Assembly (NCBI GenBank): GCA_003483125.1
Contig: DMWU01000281.1
Coordinates: 1 to 14,402, forward strand
Length of the DNA: 14,402 bases
Source: Erythrobacter sp.
Lineage (GTDB): Bacteria > Pseudomonadota > Alphaproteobacteria > Sphingomonadales > Sphingomonadaceae
Reading direction: 5' to 3'
This document shows, in pieces, positions 7,736 to 14,402 of the stretch. Positions within the stretch are counted from its first letter, which is position 1; every line of letters begins with the position of its first letter. Under the pieces are notes generated by a model that saw only the letters and a program-made list of their open reading frames with translations, was not told where the DNA came from and did no database searches. A program made the translations under genes and the position numbers.

Positions 7736-8521
7736 ATGGAAGTTAGTGCCAATACCCCAGCTGTTGTAACCGGCGGTGCCTCGGGCCTGGGCGAAGCAAC
7801 TGCGCGCGCGCGTGCCGCCAAGGGCGCAAAGGTCGCGATTTTCGACTTGCAGGAAGAAAAAGGCCTGAAGGTCGCCGAAGAAATCGGCGGCGTATTCTGC
7901 GAATGTAATGTGACTGACGAAGCGAGCGTTGACGCAGCCTTTGCCAAGGCGCGCAAAGCGCATGGCCAGGAGCGTATCCTGGTCAACTGCGCGGGTACGG
8001 GCAATGCGATCAAGACCGCTCGCCGCGACAAGCAGACCGGTGAGATCAGCCATTTCCCGCTCGATGCGTTCAACTTCATTATCCAGATCAATCTGGTTGG
8101 CACATTCCGTTGCATCGCCAAGTCGGCTGCCGGAATGATGAGTGTCGATCCGCTCAACGAAGATGGCGAGCGCGGCGCAATCGTGAACACCGCCTCTGTC
8201 GCAGGTGAAGATGGCCAGATCGGCCAGGCTGCCTATTCGGCATCAAAGGGCGGCGTGATCGGCATGACACTGCCTATCGCGCGCGATCTGATGAATGAAG
8301 GCATTCGTGTGAACACGATCCTGCCCGGCATCTTCAATACGCCACTGATGAATGCAGCTCCGCCGCAAGTGAAAGAAGCGCTGGCAGCATCCGTGCCTTT
8401 CCCCAAGCGCCTTGGCCACGCCGACGAATATGCCCATCTCGCAATGACTATGATCGAGAACGGCTATTTCAATGGTGAGGACGTGCGTCTCGATGGTTCT
8501 ATCCGTATGGCACCACGTTGA
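7736..8521 (+). CDS. SDR-family dehydrogenase, probable 3-hydroxyacyl-CoA dehydrogenase (HSD10-like)
   Basis: This 261-residue classical short-chain dehydrogenase has the nucleotide-binding motif TGGASGLG at 12-19, D37 ending strand 2 (favouring NAD over NADP) and NCAG at 84-87. The catalytic residues are N119, S154 and Y167-x3-K171 (YSASK). The middle segment with MMSVDPLNEDGERGAIVNTASVAGEDGQIG and the end VRLDGSIRMAPR look like the type II 3-hydroxyacyl-CoA dehydrogenase / HSD17B10 group. These oxidise L-3-hydroxyacyl-CoA to 3-ketoacyl-CoA, which is the substrate of the adjacent thiolase. AGAGGAAA about 7-14 bases before the ATG is a good ribosome site and lies inside a short inverted repeat. 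It sits 38 bases after the thiolase, most likely in the same transcript. Other SDR substrates remain possible. Confidence 0.9.
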   Translation: MEVSANTPAVVTGGASGLGEATARARAAKGAKVAIFDLQEEKGLKVAEEIGGVFCECNVTDEASVDAAFAKARKAHGQERILVNCAGTGNAIKTARRDKQTGEISHFPLDAFNFIIQINLVGTFRCIAKSAAGMMSVDPLNEDGERGAIVNTASVAGEDGQIGQAAYSASKGGVIGMTLPIARDLMNEGIRVNTILPGIFNTPLMNAAPPQVKEALAASVPFPKRLGHADEYAHLAMTMIENGYFNGEDVRLDGSIRMAPR

Positions 8522-8716
8522 TCCACTTTCTTACATCCCGGACGGCGGTATATAGGTCTGATCCATGAATTCCGCCTGCACCTTCGCGACGATGCCACTA
8601 GGGGTTTCGGGCGTTGGTGAGGGCGGATTTTCTTTTATTGATTGTGTCGCATTCGTCGCATTTGTAGCCATGAACGATGGCAAGCTGAACGCAGCGACGG
8701 GAAAGGATATTTCCAG

Positions 8717-9589
8717 ATGACCGATTACACTCAGATTATCGTCGAAAAAGATCGCGGTGTTGCCACGATTACGCTAAATCGGCCGGACAAATTGAACGCA
8801 TATACTCGCGTGATGCAGGGCGAAATTTGTGCTGCGATGGATGATATCGATGCGGATGACGATATTCGCGCGGTGATCTTCACCGGTTCTGGAGATCGTG
8901 CCTTCTGCGCCGGTGCCGATCTGACGCCGGAGGGCGGGGGACATGTGTTTTCCGATCCGAACGAAGTCGATGATTTGTCTGACCAGCGTGTGCGTGATGG
9001 CGGTGGCCGCCTGACCTTGCGCCTGTTCCAGTCGACAAAGCCGCTCATCTCGGCCTGCAATGGTGTCGCCGTGGGAGTTGGGGCGACGATGCAGCTGGCA
9101 ATGGATGCACGCCTTGCCTCGGACAATGCGCGGTTTGGCTTCGTATTCGCGCGGCGCGGGATCACTCCTGAGGCATGTTCGAGCTGGTTCCTGCCAAAAA
9201 TTGTCGGCATCAGCCAGGCGCTTGAATGGTGCTATTCCGGCAGGATCTTCGATGCGGAAGAGGCCAAGGCCGGCGGGCTGATTCGTTCCATCCATTCGCA
9301 AGGTGAGCTGATGGATGCGGCTCGCGAATTGGCGGAGGAGATTGCGCAAAATACATCTGCGATCTCGGTGGCCATGACGCGAGCTATGATGTGGCGCCTT
9401 TCCGGAACCGAACACCCGATGATGGCACACCGCATCGACAGCAGGGCGATATATCGCCTGTCGCGCGGAGAGGATGCGAAGGAAGGGATCGCGAGTTTCC
9501 TTGAGAAGCGTCCACCACAATATCCAGGCAAAGTTTCGCAGGATATGCCTGACTTCTATCCTTGGTGGGAAGAGCCGGAGTTCCAATAG
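8717..9589 (+). CDS. Crotonase-family enzyme (enoyl-CoA hydratase/isomerase)
   Basis: This 290-residue crotonase-fold protein binds acyl-CoA. The oxyanion hole is formed by AFCAGADL (62-69) and the NGVAVGVG turn (115-122). The two glutamates of classical enoyl-CoA hydratase (rat E144 and E164) align to Q126 and F144. A glutamate is instead at E152 in GITPEACSSWFLP. That placement resembles the Eci1/ECI2 and CDY-type branch (PEGCSS-like), where a single Glu serves delta3-delta2 isomerisation. Isomerase or another crotonase activity is therefore as likely as hydratase. I chose the ATG at 8717 because AGGA is about 10 bases upstream and MTDYTQIIVEKDRGVATITLN is the normal family N-terminus; an in-frame ATG at 8642 would add 25 unrelated residues. 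The gene lies 195 bases after the SDR gene with no terminator between, so cotranscription is possible. Confidence 0.9.
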   Translation: MTDYTQIIVEKDRGVATITLNRPDKLNAYTRVMQGEICAAMDDIDADDDIRAVIFTGSGDRAFCAGADLTPEGGGHVFSDPNEVDDLSDQRVRDGGGRLTLRLFQSTKPLISACNGVAVGVGATMQLAMDARLASDNARFGFVFARRGITPEACSSWFLPKIVGISQALEWCYSGRIFDAEEAKAGGLIRSIHSQGELMDAARELAEEIAQNTSAISVAMTRAMMWRLSGTEHPMMAHRIDSRAIYRLSRGEDAKEGIASFLEKRPPQYPGKVSQDMPDFYPWWEEPEFQ

Positions 9590-9630
9590 CTGGCAGTTCG
9601 CAATTCGCCGACGACTTGCGCTGAAATTTC

Positions 9631-9644
9631 GTTTCACTAGAAAC
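9631..9644. promoter_or_regulatory. Inverted repeat at the MarR gene start, candidate autoregulatory operator
   Basis: GTTTC-ACTA-GAAAC is a perfect 5-base inverted repeat with a 4-base spacer, ending seven bases before the MarR ATG. A possible promoter, TTGCGC (9616-9621) and TAGAAA (9638-9643) with 16-base spacing, overlaps it. MarR regulators commonly bind such palindromes over their own promoters, so negative autoregulation is a reasonable inference. Confidence 0.4.
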
Positions 9645-9651
9645 TATAGGG

Positions 9652-10101
9652 ATGAGCGATCCTGTAACATCCCTAGGGCGGCTGGCGGAGTTCTTGCCTT
9701 ACCAGCTATCGGTCACCTCCAATGCTGTCAGCAGCCTCATCGCCGGACGTTACCGATCCCGCTTTGGGCTCAAGATTACCGAATGGCGTGTCATGGCCGT
9801 TTTGGGCGATGTAGGCGCAGCAACGCAGCGGCAACTGGCCGAAGCCACCTTGATGGATAAGGTTGCGGTGAATCGCGCCTGCAAGGTGCTGGAGGATCGT
9901 GGCCTCATCGCGCGTAAGCCCAATGCCAGTGACGGGCGTTCGCATCTGCTTGAGCTTACGGGCGAGGGCAGGGCGATCCATGACGAGGTTATGCCTCTTG
10001 CGCGGGAGAGCGAGGCAGAAGTCTTCTCGGTTCTGAGCGAGGATGAACGCGAGCAGTTTCGCAATACGCTTCGCCGATTATTTGATCAGGCAGCAAAATA
10101 A
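9652..10101 (+). CDS. MarR-family transcriptional regulator
   Basis: This 149-residue protein has MarR-family winged-helix architecture: an N-terminal dimerisation helix (about 8-35), helices around 42-64 (ITEWRVMAVLGDVGAATQRQLAEAT), a recognition helix at about 69-83 (MDKVAVNRACKVLEDRG) and a wing near 88-103 including DGRSHLLELT. The C-terminal helices (106-147) complete the dimer interface. It would bind DNA as a dimer and respond to a small ligand, often an aromatic or acyl-CoA compound. It follows the crotonase gene by 62 bases on the same strand and is a good candidate local regulator of the thiolase-SDR-crotonase genes. No normal Shine-Dalgarno spacing is visible: GGG abuts the ATG directly, so a leaderless transcript is possible. 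A strong terminator starts at its stop codon. Confidence 0.92.
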   Translation: MSDPVTSLGRLAEFLPYQLSVTSNAVSSLIAGRYRSRFGLKITEWRVMAVLGDVGAATQRQLAEATLMDKVAVNRACKVLEDRGLIARKPNASDGRSHLLELTGEGRAIHDEVMPLARESEAEVFSVLSEDEREQFRNTLRRLFDQAAK

Positions 10102-10136
10102 AGGCCCGCCACACGTCTTGCGCATGGCGGGCCTTT
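10100..10136. terminator. Bidirectional intrinsic terminator
   Basis: Perfect 12-base arms AAAGGCCCGCCA (10100-10111) and TGGCGGGCCTTT (10125-10136) flank a 13-base loop. The stem begins in the stop codon of the MarR gene. The A and T ends give a short U-tract in both directions, so it can also end the opposing tad transcript, whose last gene stops 26 bases away. Confidence 0.9.
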
Positions 10137-10162
10137 GCCCCTTGTCACTGTTCTTGGTACGC

Positions 10163-11161
10163 CTAGTCGCTCAGGAACGTATCCGAGATCGAACAAGCCG
10201 CCGGACCAAGGATTACGATAAAGAGGACCGGCAAGATGAAGAGGATCAGCGGTACCGTCATGATAGCCGGCAAGCGGGCAGCCTTTTCCTCGGCGCGCAT
10301 CATGCGCTCGTTACGGAATTCGGCCGAAAGCACGCGCAATGCAGAGGCCAATGGCGTACCATAACGCTCGGTCTGGATCATGGTTGTGACCACGCCGCGA
10401 ACCGCATCGAGGTCAACCCGATAGGCCAGATTGTCGAATGCCTTCTTACGTTCATTCAGGAATGAAAGCTCAATGGCTGTAAGCGCGAATTCGTCACCCA
10501 GTTCGGAATAGGCACGGCCAAGCTCCTTGGCCACGCGATTGAATGCAGCGTCGATGGTCAGGCCAGCTTCTGCGCAGATGACCAAAAGGTCGAGCGCATC
10601 GGGCAAACCCTTCTGAATTTCAGTTGTGCGCTTGCTAGAAAGGTTCTTGAGGTAGATTTCCGGTCCCTTGTAGCCAAGGAAAAGCAATGCACCCATTGCG
10701 CCAACGCGCTTCATACCGCCCCAATCGGGGAAGTAATCGATGGCATAAATGACCAGGAAGCCAAGCACGCCAAATATGATCGGCAGCACCATTCGCGCAC
10801 CGATGACATAAACCGCAAGTTCCTTGTTGCGGATGCCGGCATGTGCCAGCTTCTGCTGGATATCTTCGATTTGGCTTTGCTGGAGGACCTTCATGCCTTC
10901 CAGCTTTTTTTTCATCTTGTCTGTCGCCTCGGTCTTGCGGATCAGGCTCACACGCTTCTTGGCAGAAGAAGTGACAATCCCTGCCTTCAGCTCTTCGCGC
11001 CTGTCGTTGAGCGACTTGACGCGTTTTGCCATCGGGTCCTTCACCGTCACTGCGGCATAGATTGCCATCAGCACTGCGAAGGCTGCGATCCCGGCAAGAA
11101 TCGTACCGACAAGAATTAAGTCGAAGCCAAGGAGAGTTGGTCCGGCCGGATTATCGAACAT
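10163..11161 (-). CDS. tadC: Tad pilus inner-membrane platform protein TadC
   Basis: This 332-residue type II secretion F-domain protein is the second of a TadB/TadC pair forming the inner-membrane platform of the Tad/Flp pilus machine. Hydrophobic segments occur at about 14-38, 117-141, 153-164 and 299-320. The F-domain spans about 185-310 and starts with GLPDALDLLVICAEAGLTIDAAF, the usual TadC signature, with the ERYGTPLASALRVLS motif near 265-279. A charged, probably cytoplasmic region (41-105) follows the first membrane segment. It starts 15 bases after the tadB stop, with a strong GGGAGGG ribosome site in that gap. It is the last gene before a bidirectional terminator, so tadD-like genes do not follow directly here. 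Confidence 0.93.
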   Translation of the reverse strand: MFDNPAGPTLLGFDLILVGTILAGIAAFAVLMAIYAAVTVKDPMAKRVKSLNDRREELKAGIVTSSAKKRVSLIRKTEATDKMKKKLEGMKVLQQSQIEDIQQKLAHAGIRNKELAVYVIGARMVLPIIFGVLGFLVIYAIDYFPDWGGMKRVGAMGALLFLGYKGPEIYLKNLSSKRTTEIQKGLPDALDLLVICAEAGLTIDAAFNRVAKELGRAYSELGDEFALTAIELSFLNERKKAFDNLAYRVDLDAVRGVVTTMIQTERYGTPLASALRVLSAEFRNERMMRAEEKAARLPAIMTVPLILFILPVLFIVILGPAACSISDTFLSD

Positions 11162-11176
11162 GGCTGGTTCCCTCCC

Positions 11177-12148
11177 TTAGATCTCGAAGCTGACCATTTT
11201 GGCCATGATGAATGCCCCGATCGACATCCAGACCAGGCCGCCCAGTCCGGCGACGATCAGTCGATCATCTTCAAAGAACCCTCCCATATAGGATGGGTTG
11301 ATCCACATGATCATGCCAAAGACGATGAAAGGCAGTGCGCCGACAATATAAGCGGAAGCCTTCGATTCGGAGCTCATTGCCTTAATCTTGAGCTTCATTT
11401 GCGCGCGCTTGCGGAGCACGTCTGCCAGGTTTGAAAGCGTTTCGGCGAGGTTGCCGCCTGTTTCGCGCTGGATCGCAAGTGTGATGCAAAAGAAGTTGAA
11501 CTCGGCAATGCCCAGGCGATCGGCCGTATCTTGCAGCGATTCTTCCATCGTGCGGCCAATCTTGATCCGCTCAACAATGCCTTTGAATTCCTCACCCACC
11601 GGGCCTGGCACTTCCTGTGCGACAACGCTCAGCGTTTCCGTGACTGGCAGGCCGGAACGAAGGCCGCGCACCAGCAGTTCAATGCCGTCCGGGAACTTGG
11701 TGTTGAATTCGTTTGTACGCTTCTTAATGAAGTGTCCGACAACCATGTGCGGCAGACCAGCACCCACCAAAATGCCGAGACCAAATGACAGGAAAAAGGC
11801 ACCGCTGCGCAGGAAAATGATCAACGCAACCACGGCAGCCACGCCGAGCGAGGCATAGAGGTATTGGTGGAGGGTCCAGCCCTTGCCTGAACGTTCGAGG
11901 CGAACGGCTAGCGCCTCAAGGCGTGATGCCGATCCTGCCACCTTGTGCATCTTGGGTTTACGGGCGGCGATCGCTTTCTTGAGTTGCGATTCAACCTTGG
12001 TGTCGGTGCTTTCGGAATGTCGGTAACGAACCGCTTGCAAGCGGCGCGTGACTTCCTTCCCTGCAGATGGCCCTGCGACTATCAAATAGCCGCCTACCAT
12101 CACTGCGAAGAGGAAACCGATCAGAAGCAAGAGCTGAAGAGTGCCCAT
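11177..12148 (-). CDS. tadB: Tad pilus inner-membrane platform protein TadB
   Basis: This 323-residue type II secretion F-domain protein is a partner of TadC in the pilus platform on which the CpaF/TadA motor would act. Hydrophobic segments lie at about 4-25, 98-113, 117-136, 266-285 and 297-317. The F-domain runs from about 153 to 280: FPDGIELLVRGLRSGLPVTETL, then a segment ending in IQRETGGNLAETLSNLADVLRKR. The latter is the typical TadB second motif. AAAGGCGGGA upstream of the ATG is a usable ribosome site. The gene follows cpaE after a 78-base gap that holds a hairpin but no cpaF, which is commonly found in this position. Confidence 0.94.
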   Translation of the reverse strand: MGTLQLLLLIGFLFAVMVGGYLIVAGPSAGKEVTRRLQAVRYRHSESTDTKVESQLKKAIAARKPKMHKVAGSASRLEALAVRLERSGKGWTLHQYLYASLGVAAVVALIIFLRSGAFFLSFGLGILVGAGLPHMVVGHFIKKRTNEFNTKFPDGIELLVRGLRSGLPVTETLSVVAQEVPGPVGEEFKGIVERIKIGRTMEESLQDTADRLGIAEFNFFCITLAIQRETGGNLAETLSNLADVLRKRAQMKLKIKAMSSESKASAYIVGALPFIVFGMIMWINPSYMGGFFEDDRLIVAGLGGLVWMSIGAFIMAKMVSFEI

Positions 12149-12192
12149 GCGATTGTCCCGCCTTTCATCTCTCTACCGTCAACAAAATGCTC

Positions 12193-12216
12193 CCATCCGA
12201 CGTGTCAGCCGGATGG
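12193..12216 (-). other. Intercistronic hairpin between cpaE and tadB
   Basis: On the - strand transcript, arms at 12208-12216 and 12193-12201 form a 9-bp stem (one G-U pair) around a 6-base loop. The U-run (UUUU) begins only about five bases after the stem, so this is a poor intrinsic terminator. It may act as a partial attenuator or an RNA processing or stability element that sets the ratio of cpaE to tadBC expression. That role is inferred. Confidence 0.5.
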
Positions 12217-12226
12217 AAACCGTGAC

Positions 12227-13513
12227 TTATTGAACTGGCTCGCCAGCCGGCTGGTTCTTGTCCTTTTTCGCCAGCAGCGATTTGAGGTCGAATGCACCCA
12301 GCAGCGACTTCTTCTCGGGCTGATCATCGACGAGATCTTCTTCGCTCGCGCCCATGATTCGCTCTGCGATCTGCTTGATCACGCCGCTTGCCTTGCTTGA
12401 GCGATTGGCTTCGACAAATGTCTGGCCCAGTTTCGCAGCATTGCATGCAGCCTTGGCGTCATAAGGGATGGTGAAATCGATCTTGCGTTCGATCGATGCC
12501 TCGAAATCGGCCTTGCTGATTTCCGCGGTACCCGACTGCACCTTGCTGGCGACGATGATCGGGAATGCGTGCGAAGCATTTGTCTTGAGCCACGACAAGA
12601 TACGGATCGTATCGCGAGCAGAAGCCAATGTCATTTCAGTCGCCAATAGGACGACATTCACATCGGTCAGCACGTGCGGATAGCTGATCAGCATATTGCG
12701 CGGGAGATCGACTACCGTCATTTCGAATGCCTGGCGGAATTCTTCCTCCAATTGTACGAACGCAGCACCATCAGTCATCAGCGGCGAATTGATCGGTGCT
12801 TCTGCTGAAAGGAGCGACAGATTATCATTCGCACGGATCATGGCCCTCTCGATGAAAAGGCCATCGATACGGCTCGGATTGTCGATTGCATCAGTCAGGC
12901 CGCGGCCAGGCTCGAGGTCAAGCGTGAGCGCACCCGTGCCGAAGTGTACATCCAGATCCAGCATTGCAGTGGGTGAATGATGTTCCGTGCTGAACAACCA
13001 CGACAGCGAAGTAGCCAGCGTCGATGCACCAACGCCGCCGCGTGTACCAATGATGGCGGTAGAAACGTGCCTGCGCACGGCTTCGCCTTCATGAGACTTA
13101 GGCGCTGTGAAAACTGCCTGTGCCTGGTTCAGCGCATCGCGGACCTGGCCAGCCGAAAGCGGCTTAAGCAGATAGTCGTGGATGCCGCTAGCAAGCAGGT
13201 CCCGATAAAGACGTACGTCATTTACCTGACCAATTGCGATCACGACAGTGCCAGGCTCGCAGACTTCTGCCAGGCCGTCGATGTCGTTCAGCGGATCGCC
13301 GCTTTCCGACAGGTCAATCATCAGGATGTTGGGGCTTGTACTAACCGAGAGCGACTGTTCTGCATTGCGAAGGCCGCCCTTGTTGCACTTCTCTGCCTGC
13401 CAGCCCAGCTCAATCACGACAGGACGCAGAACATCAAGCGCCGCATCGTCGCAAATATATGCCGAGAATGAGTCGCGGTTAGCCGGCATTCCGGTTTTCC
13501 AAGGGGCATTCAT
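12227..13513 (-). CDS. cpaE: Tad pilus localisation ATPase-like protein CpaE/TadZ
   Basis: This 428-residue protein has CpaE/TadZ architecture. An N-terminal receiver-like domain (about 15-135, ending in DYLLKPLS) lacks an obvious full phospho-acceptor set. It is followed by a MinD/ParA-type ATPase domain (about 150-390). The deviant Walker A is GTRGGVGASTLA at 156-167: signature Lys is R158 and the P-loop Lys is A163. MLDLDVHFG at 184-192 is the A' region and VVDLPRN at 267-273 is Walker B. Loss of P-loop lysines is frequent in this family and suggests weak or no hydrolysis. CpaE positions pilus assembly at a cell pole or focus. The tail (about 395-428) is Lys/Asp-rich and probably disordered. 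It starts 3 bases after the cpaD stop, with GGAGA upstream, so the two are one operon. Confidence 0.93.
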   Translation of the reverse strand: MNAPWKTGMPANRDSFSAYICDDAALDVLRPVVIELGWQAEKCNKGGLRNAEQSLSVSTSPNILMIDLSESGDPLNDIDGLAEVCEPGTVVIAIGQVNDVRLYRDLLASGIHDYLLKPLSAGQVRDALNQAQAVFTAPKSHEGEAVRRHVSTAIIGTRGGVGASTLATSLSWLFSTEHHSPTAMLDLDVHFGTGALTLDLEPGRGLTDAIDNPSRIDGLFIERAMIRANDNLSLLSAEAPINSPLMTDGAAFVQLEEEFRQAFEMTVVDLPRNMLISYPHVLTDVNVVLLATEMTLASARDTIRILSWLKTNASHAFPIIVASKVQSGTAEISKADFEASIERKIDFTIPYDAKAACNAAKLGQTFVEANRSSKASGVIKQIAERIMGASEEDLVDDQPEKKSLLGAFDLKSLLAKKDKNQPAGEPVQ

Positions 13514-13516
13514 GGC

Positions 13517-14167
13517 TTAGTCTCCAGTTTCTGTCGATGCGAGCCCACTCTGACCGGTGGGAGCCTGTTCGCGATAGGAATCGATGGCCTTGGTTGAGCT
13601 CATGATCACGGTTTCGCCCGTGCCGCTCTGGCCTTCGATCAGATCTTCTGGGTTCGCGACCATGGCGGCAAGATTGCTGTTCACGGCACAACCATAGTTG
13701 GGATAGGTTGCGTTGTTGTAATTCATGTCGGACTTTGCAGACCAATCAGGGCAGCCCGGAACCGAAGCGGCCGAGCGCGTCAGAACAACGCGCGCATATC
13801 CCGGCTGCACATGGCCTGCAGTAACAGGCGCGACTTCTTCAACCAGGATACCGTGGCGACCAGCAAGGCTTGCAACAGCTTCGCGAGTTGCGGCGCTGGC
13901 CATGGGATCGTCAATCGAAACCCTGTCGCCATAGCCAAGTTCCATGGTCTCGAACCAGTTGGCCAGGCGCTGCTGTTCACTGACATCAAGACCGCCTTGG
14001 CCCGCACGAACGTCGAACGTGAAGTTGCTACGCTCCACTACAGGCTGCTTTGCGCTGTAGAGGCTCTTATTGGTTGGCATTCCGCCGCAGCCACCCAGCA
14101 CCAGGCCGAGCGAGAGGGCGAGGGCACCCGCCAGTTTGCTATGCTTTGCAATAGGCATCATTCTCAC
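13517..14167 (-). CDS. cpaD: Tad pilus lipoprotein CpaD
   Basis: This 216-residue outer-membrane lipoprotein belongs to the CpaD family, which assists assembly or stability of the CpaC secretin in alphaproteobacterial Tad pili. The signal peptide has a lipobox LGGC at 24-27, so C27 would be the lipidated residue. Family features include NKSLYSAKQPVVERSNFTFD after the lipobox, a QQRLANWFETMELGYGDRVSIDDP block (about 65-88) and NYGCAVNSNLAAMVANPEDL (about 157-176). The first ATG is preferred because AAAGGTGAG ends directly before it; ATG codons at residues 3 and 4 are alternatives that would not change the mature protein. The C-terminal 30 residues are Ser/Thr/Gly-rich and probably flexible. 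It lies 9 bases after the upstream gene. Confidence 0.93.
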   Translation of the reverse strand: MRMMPIAKHSKLAGALALSLGLVLGGCGGMPTNKSLYSAKQPVVERSNFTFDVRAGQGGLDVSEQQRLANWFETMELGYGDRVSIDDPMASAATREAVASLAGRHGILVEEVAPVTAGHVQPGYARVVLTRSAASVPGCPDWSAKSDMNYNNATYPNYGCAVNSNLAAMVANPEDLIEGQSGTGETVIMSSTKAIDSYREQAPTGQSGLASTETGD

Positions 14168-14176
14168 CTTTCTCGA

Positions 14177-14402
14177 TTAAAAGCTAAAGCCAGGTTTTGC
14201 CGCTTCTGCGCGACGATCTTTCTGGCCAGGATTTTCTTGTGCCTGACGCTGCGAATTCTGATTGCCTGGCCTTACGGCTGTATGATCATAATTGCTTACC
14301 TCAGGATTTGGCGCATTGCCTTCCTTGGCTGTTGGGCCAGGGCGAACAGCGCCGGTTTCCCCGTCATTCTCGCGATATCCCAGGAATGACTGGAGCTCGG
14401 CA
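14177..14402 (-). CDS. cpaC: 3' end of the gene upstream of cpaD, probably cpaC secretin (partial)
   Basis: The - strand frame ending with TAA at 14177-14179 is open to the window edge and gives the last 74 residues of a protein. They begin AELQSFLGYRENDGETG and end EAAKPGFSF. The segment is hydrophilic, rich in Pro, Asn, Gln and Gly, with AVRPG occurring twice about 26 residues apart, and is probably a disordered tail. No catalytic or fold motif is visible. The identity as CpaC, the pilus secretin of the outer membrane, comes from its place 9 bases before cpaD in the usual order cpaB-cpaC-cpaD-cpaE, not from homology seen here. Confidence 0.6.
   Translation of the reverse strand, partial: AELQSFLGYRENDGETGAVRPGPTAKEGNAPNPEVSNYDHTAVRPGNQNSQRQAQENPGQKDRRAEAAKPGFSF

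Noticed and set aside
8645..8662. Tandem GTCGCATT-C-GTCGCATT repeat upstream of the crotonase gene
   Set aside because: Only two short copies occur, with no symmetry or link to a promoter element; chance is sufficient.
8642..8716. An upstream in-frame start for the crotonase gene adding 25 residues
   Set aside because: The added residues are Arg/Cys/His-rich and unlike any crotonase N-terminus, while ATG 8717 has a Shine-Dalgarno site and the expected N-terminal sequence.
13013..13046. Loss of the P-loop lysine in CpaE (GGVGAS) as evidence of a broken ATPase
   Set aside because: Atypical Walker A motifs are common in the CpaE/TadZ family, so this is a family trait and not decay.
13811..14389. 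A 192-codon open frame on the + strand across cpaD and the upstream gene
   Set aside because: It is antisense to a well-supported lipoprotein gene and crosses its ribosome site. The composition is that of a shadow frame, despite a hydrophobic C-terminal stretch.

Overview
The window looks like chromosomal DNA of an alphaproteobacterium, most likely a sphingomonad and possibly of the Erythrobacteraceae. This is inferred from three things: a TonB-dependent receptor with the plug signature common in sphingomonads and caulobacters, a Tad/Flp pilus locus in the alphaproteobacterial order cpaC-cpaD-cpaE-tadB-tadC, and a small thiolase/SDR/crotonase/MarR fatty-acid module. I see no RNA genes, insertion sequences, CRISPR arrays or prophage genes. 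Coding density is high, and no gene-free stretch exceeds 300 bases.

Region 1 (3-6348). A nearly full-window-edge TonB-dependent receptor on the + strand faces a tight three-gene operon on the - strand: a 2OG-Fe(II) dioxygenase, a TPR protein with a C-terminal 2OG-Fe(II) oxygenase domain, and a SAM-dependent methyltransferase. The operon genes overlap (19 or 4 bp, then 4 bp). The receptor and operon meet at a strong bidirectional terminator. The cytoplasmic enzymes look like a modification cassette beside an outer-membrane uptake receptor. What they modify cannot be read from the sequence, and this is the best candidate here for an undescribed system.

Region 2 (6349-10136). A divergent intergenic region with two separate inverted repeats leads into + strand genes for a thiolase, an HSD10-like short-chain dehydrogenase, a crotonase-fold enzyme and a MarR-family regulator. 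Together they resemble the hydration or isomerisation, oxidation and thiolysis steps of beta-oxidation or a related acyl-CoA pathway. No acyl-CoA ligase or dehydrogenase is in view. The MarR gene has an inverted repeat just upstream and very little untranslated leader, which suggests autoregulation. A bidirectional terminator closes the region.

Region 3 (10163-14402, - strand). This is part of a Tad/Flp pilus assembly operon, read right to left: the 3' end of a gene that is probably cpaC (secretin), then cpaD (outer-membrane lipoprotein), cpaE/tadZ (MinD-like localisation ATPase), tadB and tadC (inner-membrane platform). The motor ATPase gene cpaF/tadA, commonly located between cpaE and tadB, is absent there. 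That place holds a 77-bp gap with a stable hairpin. The prepilin, peptidase, cpaB and cpaF genes must lie outside the window if the pilus is functional.
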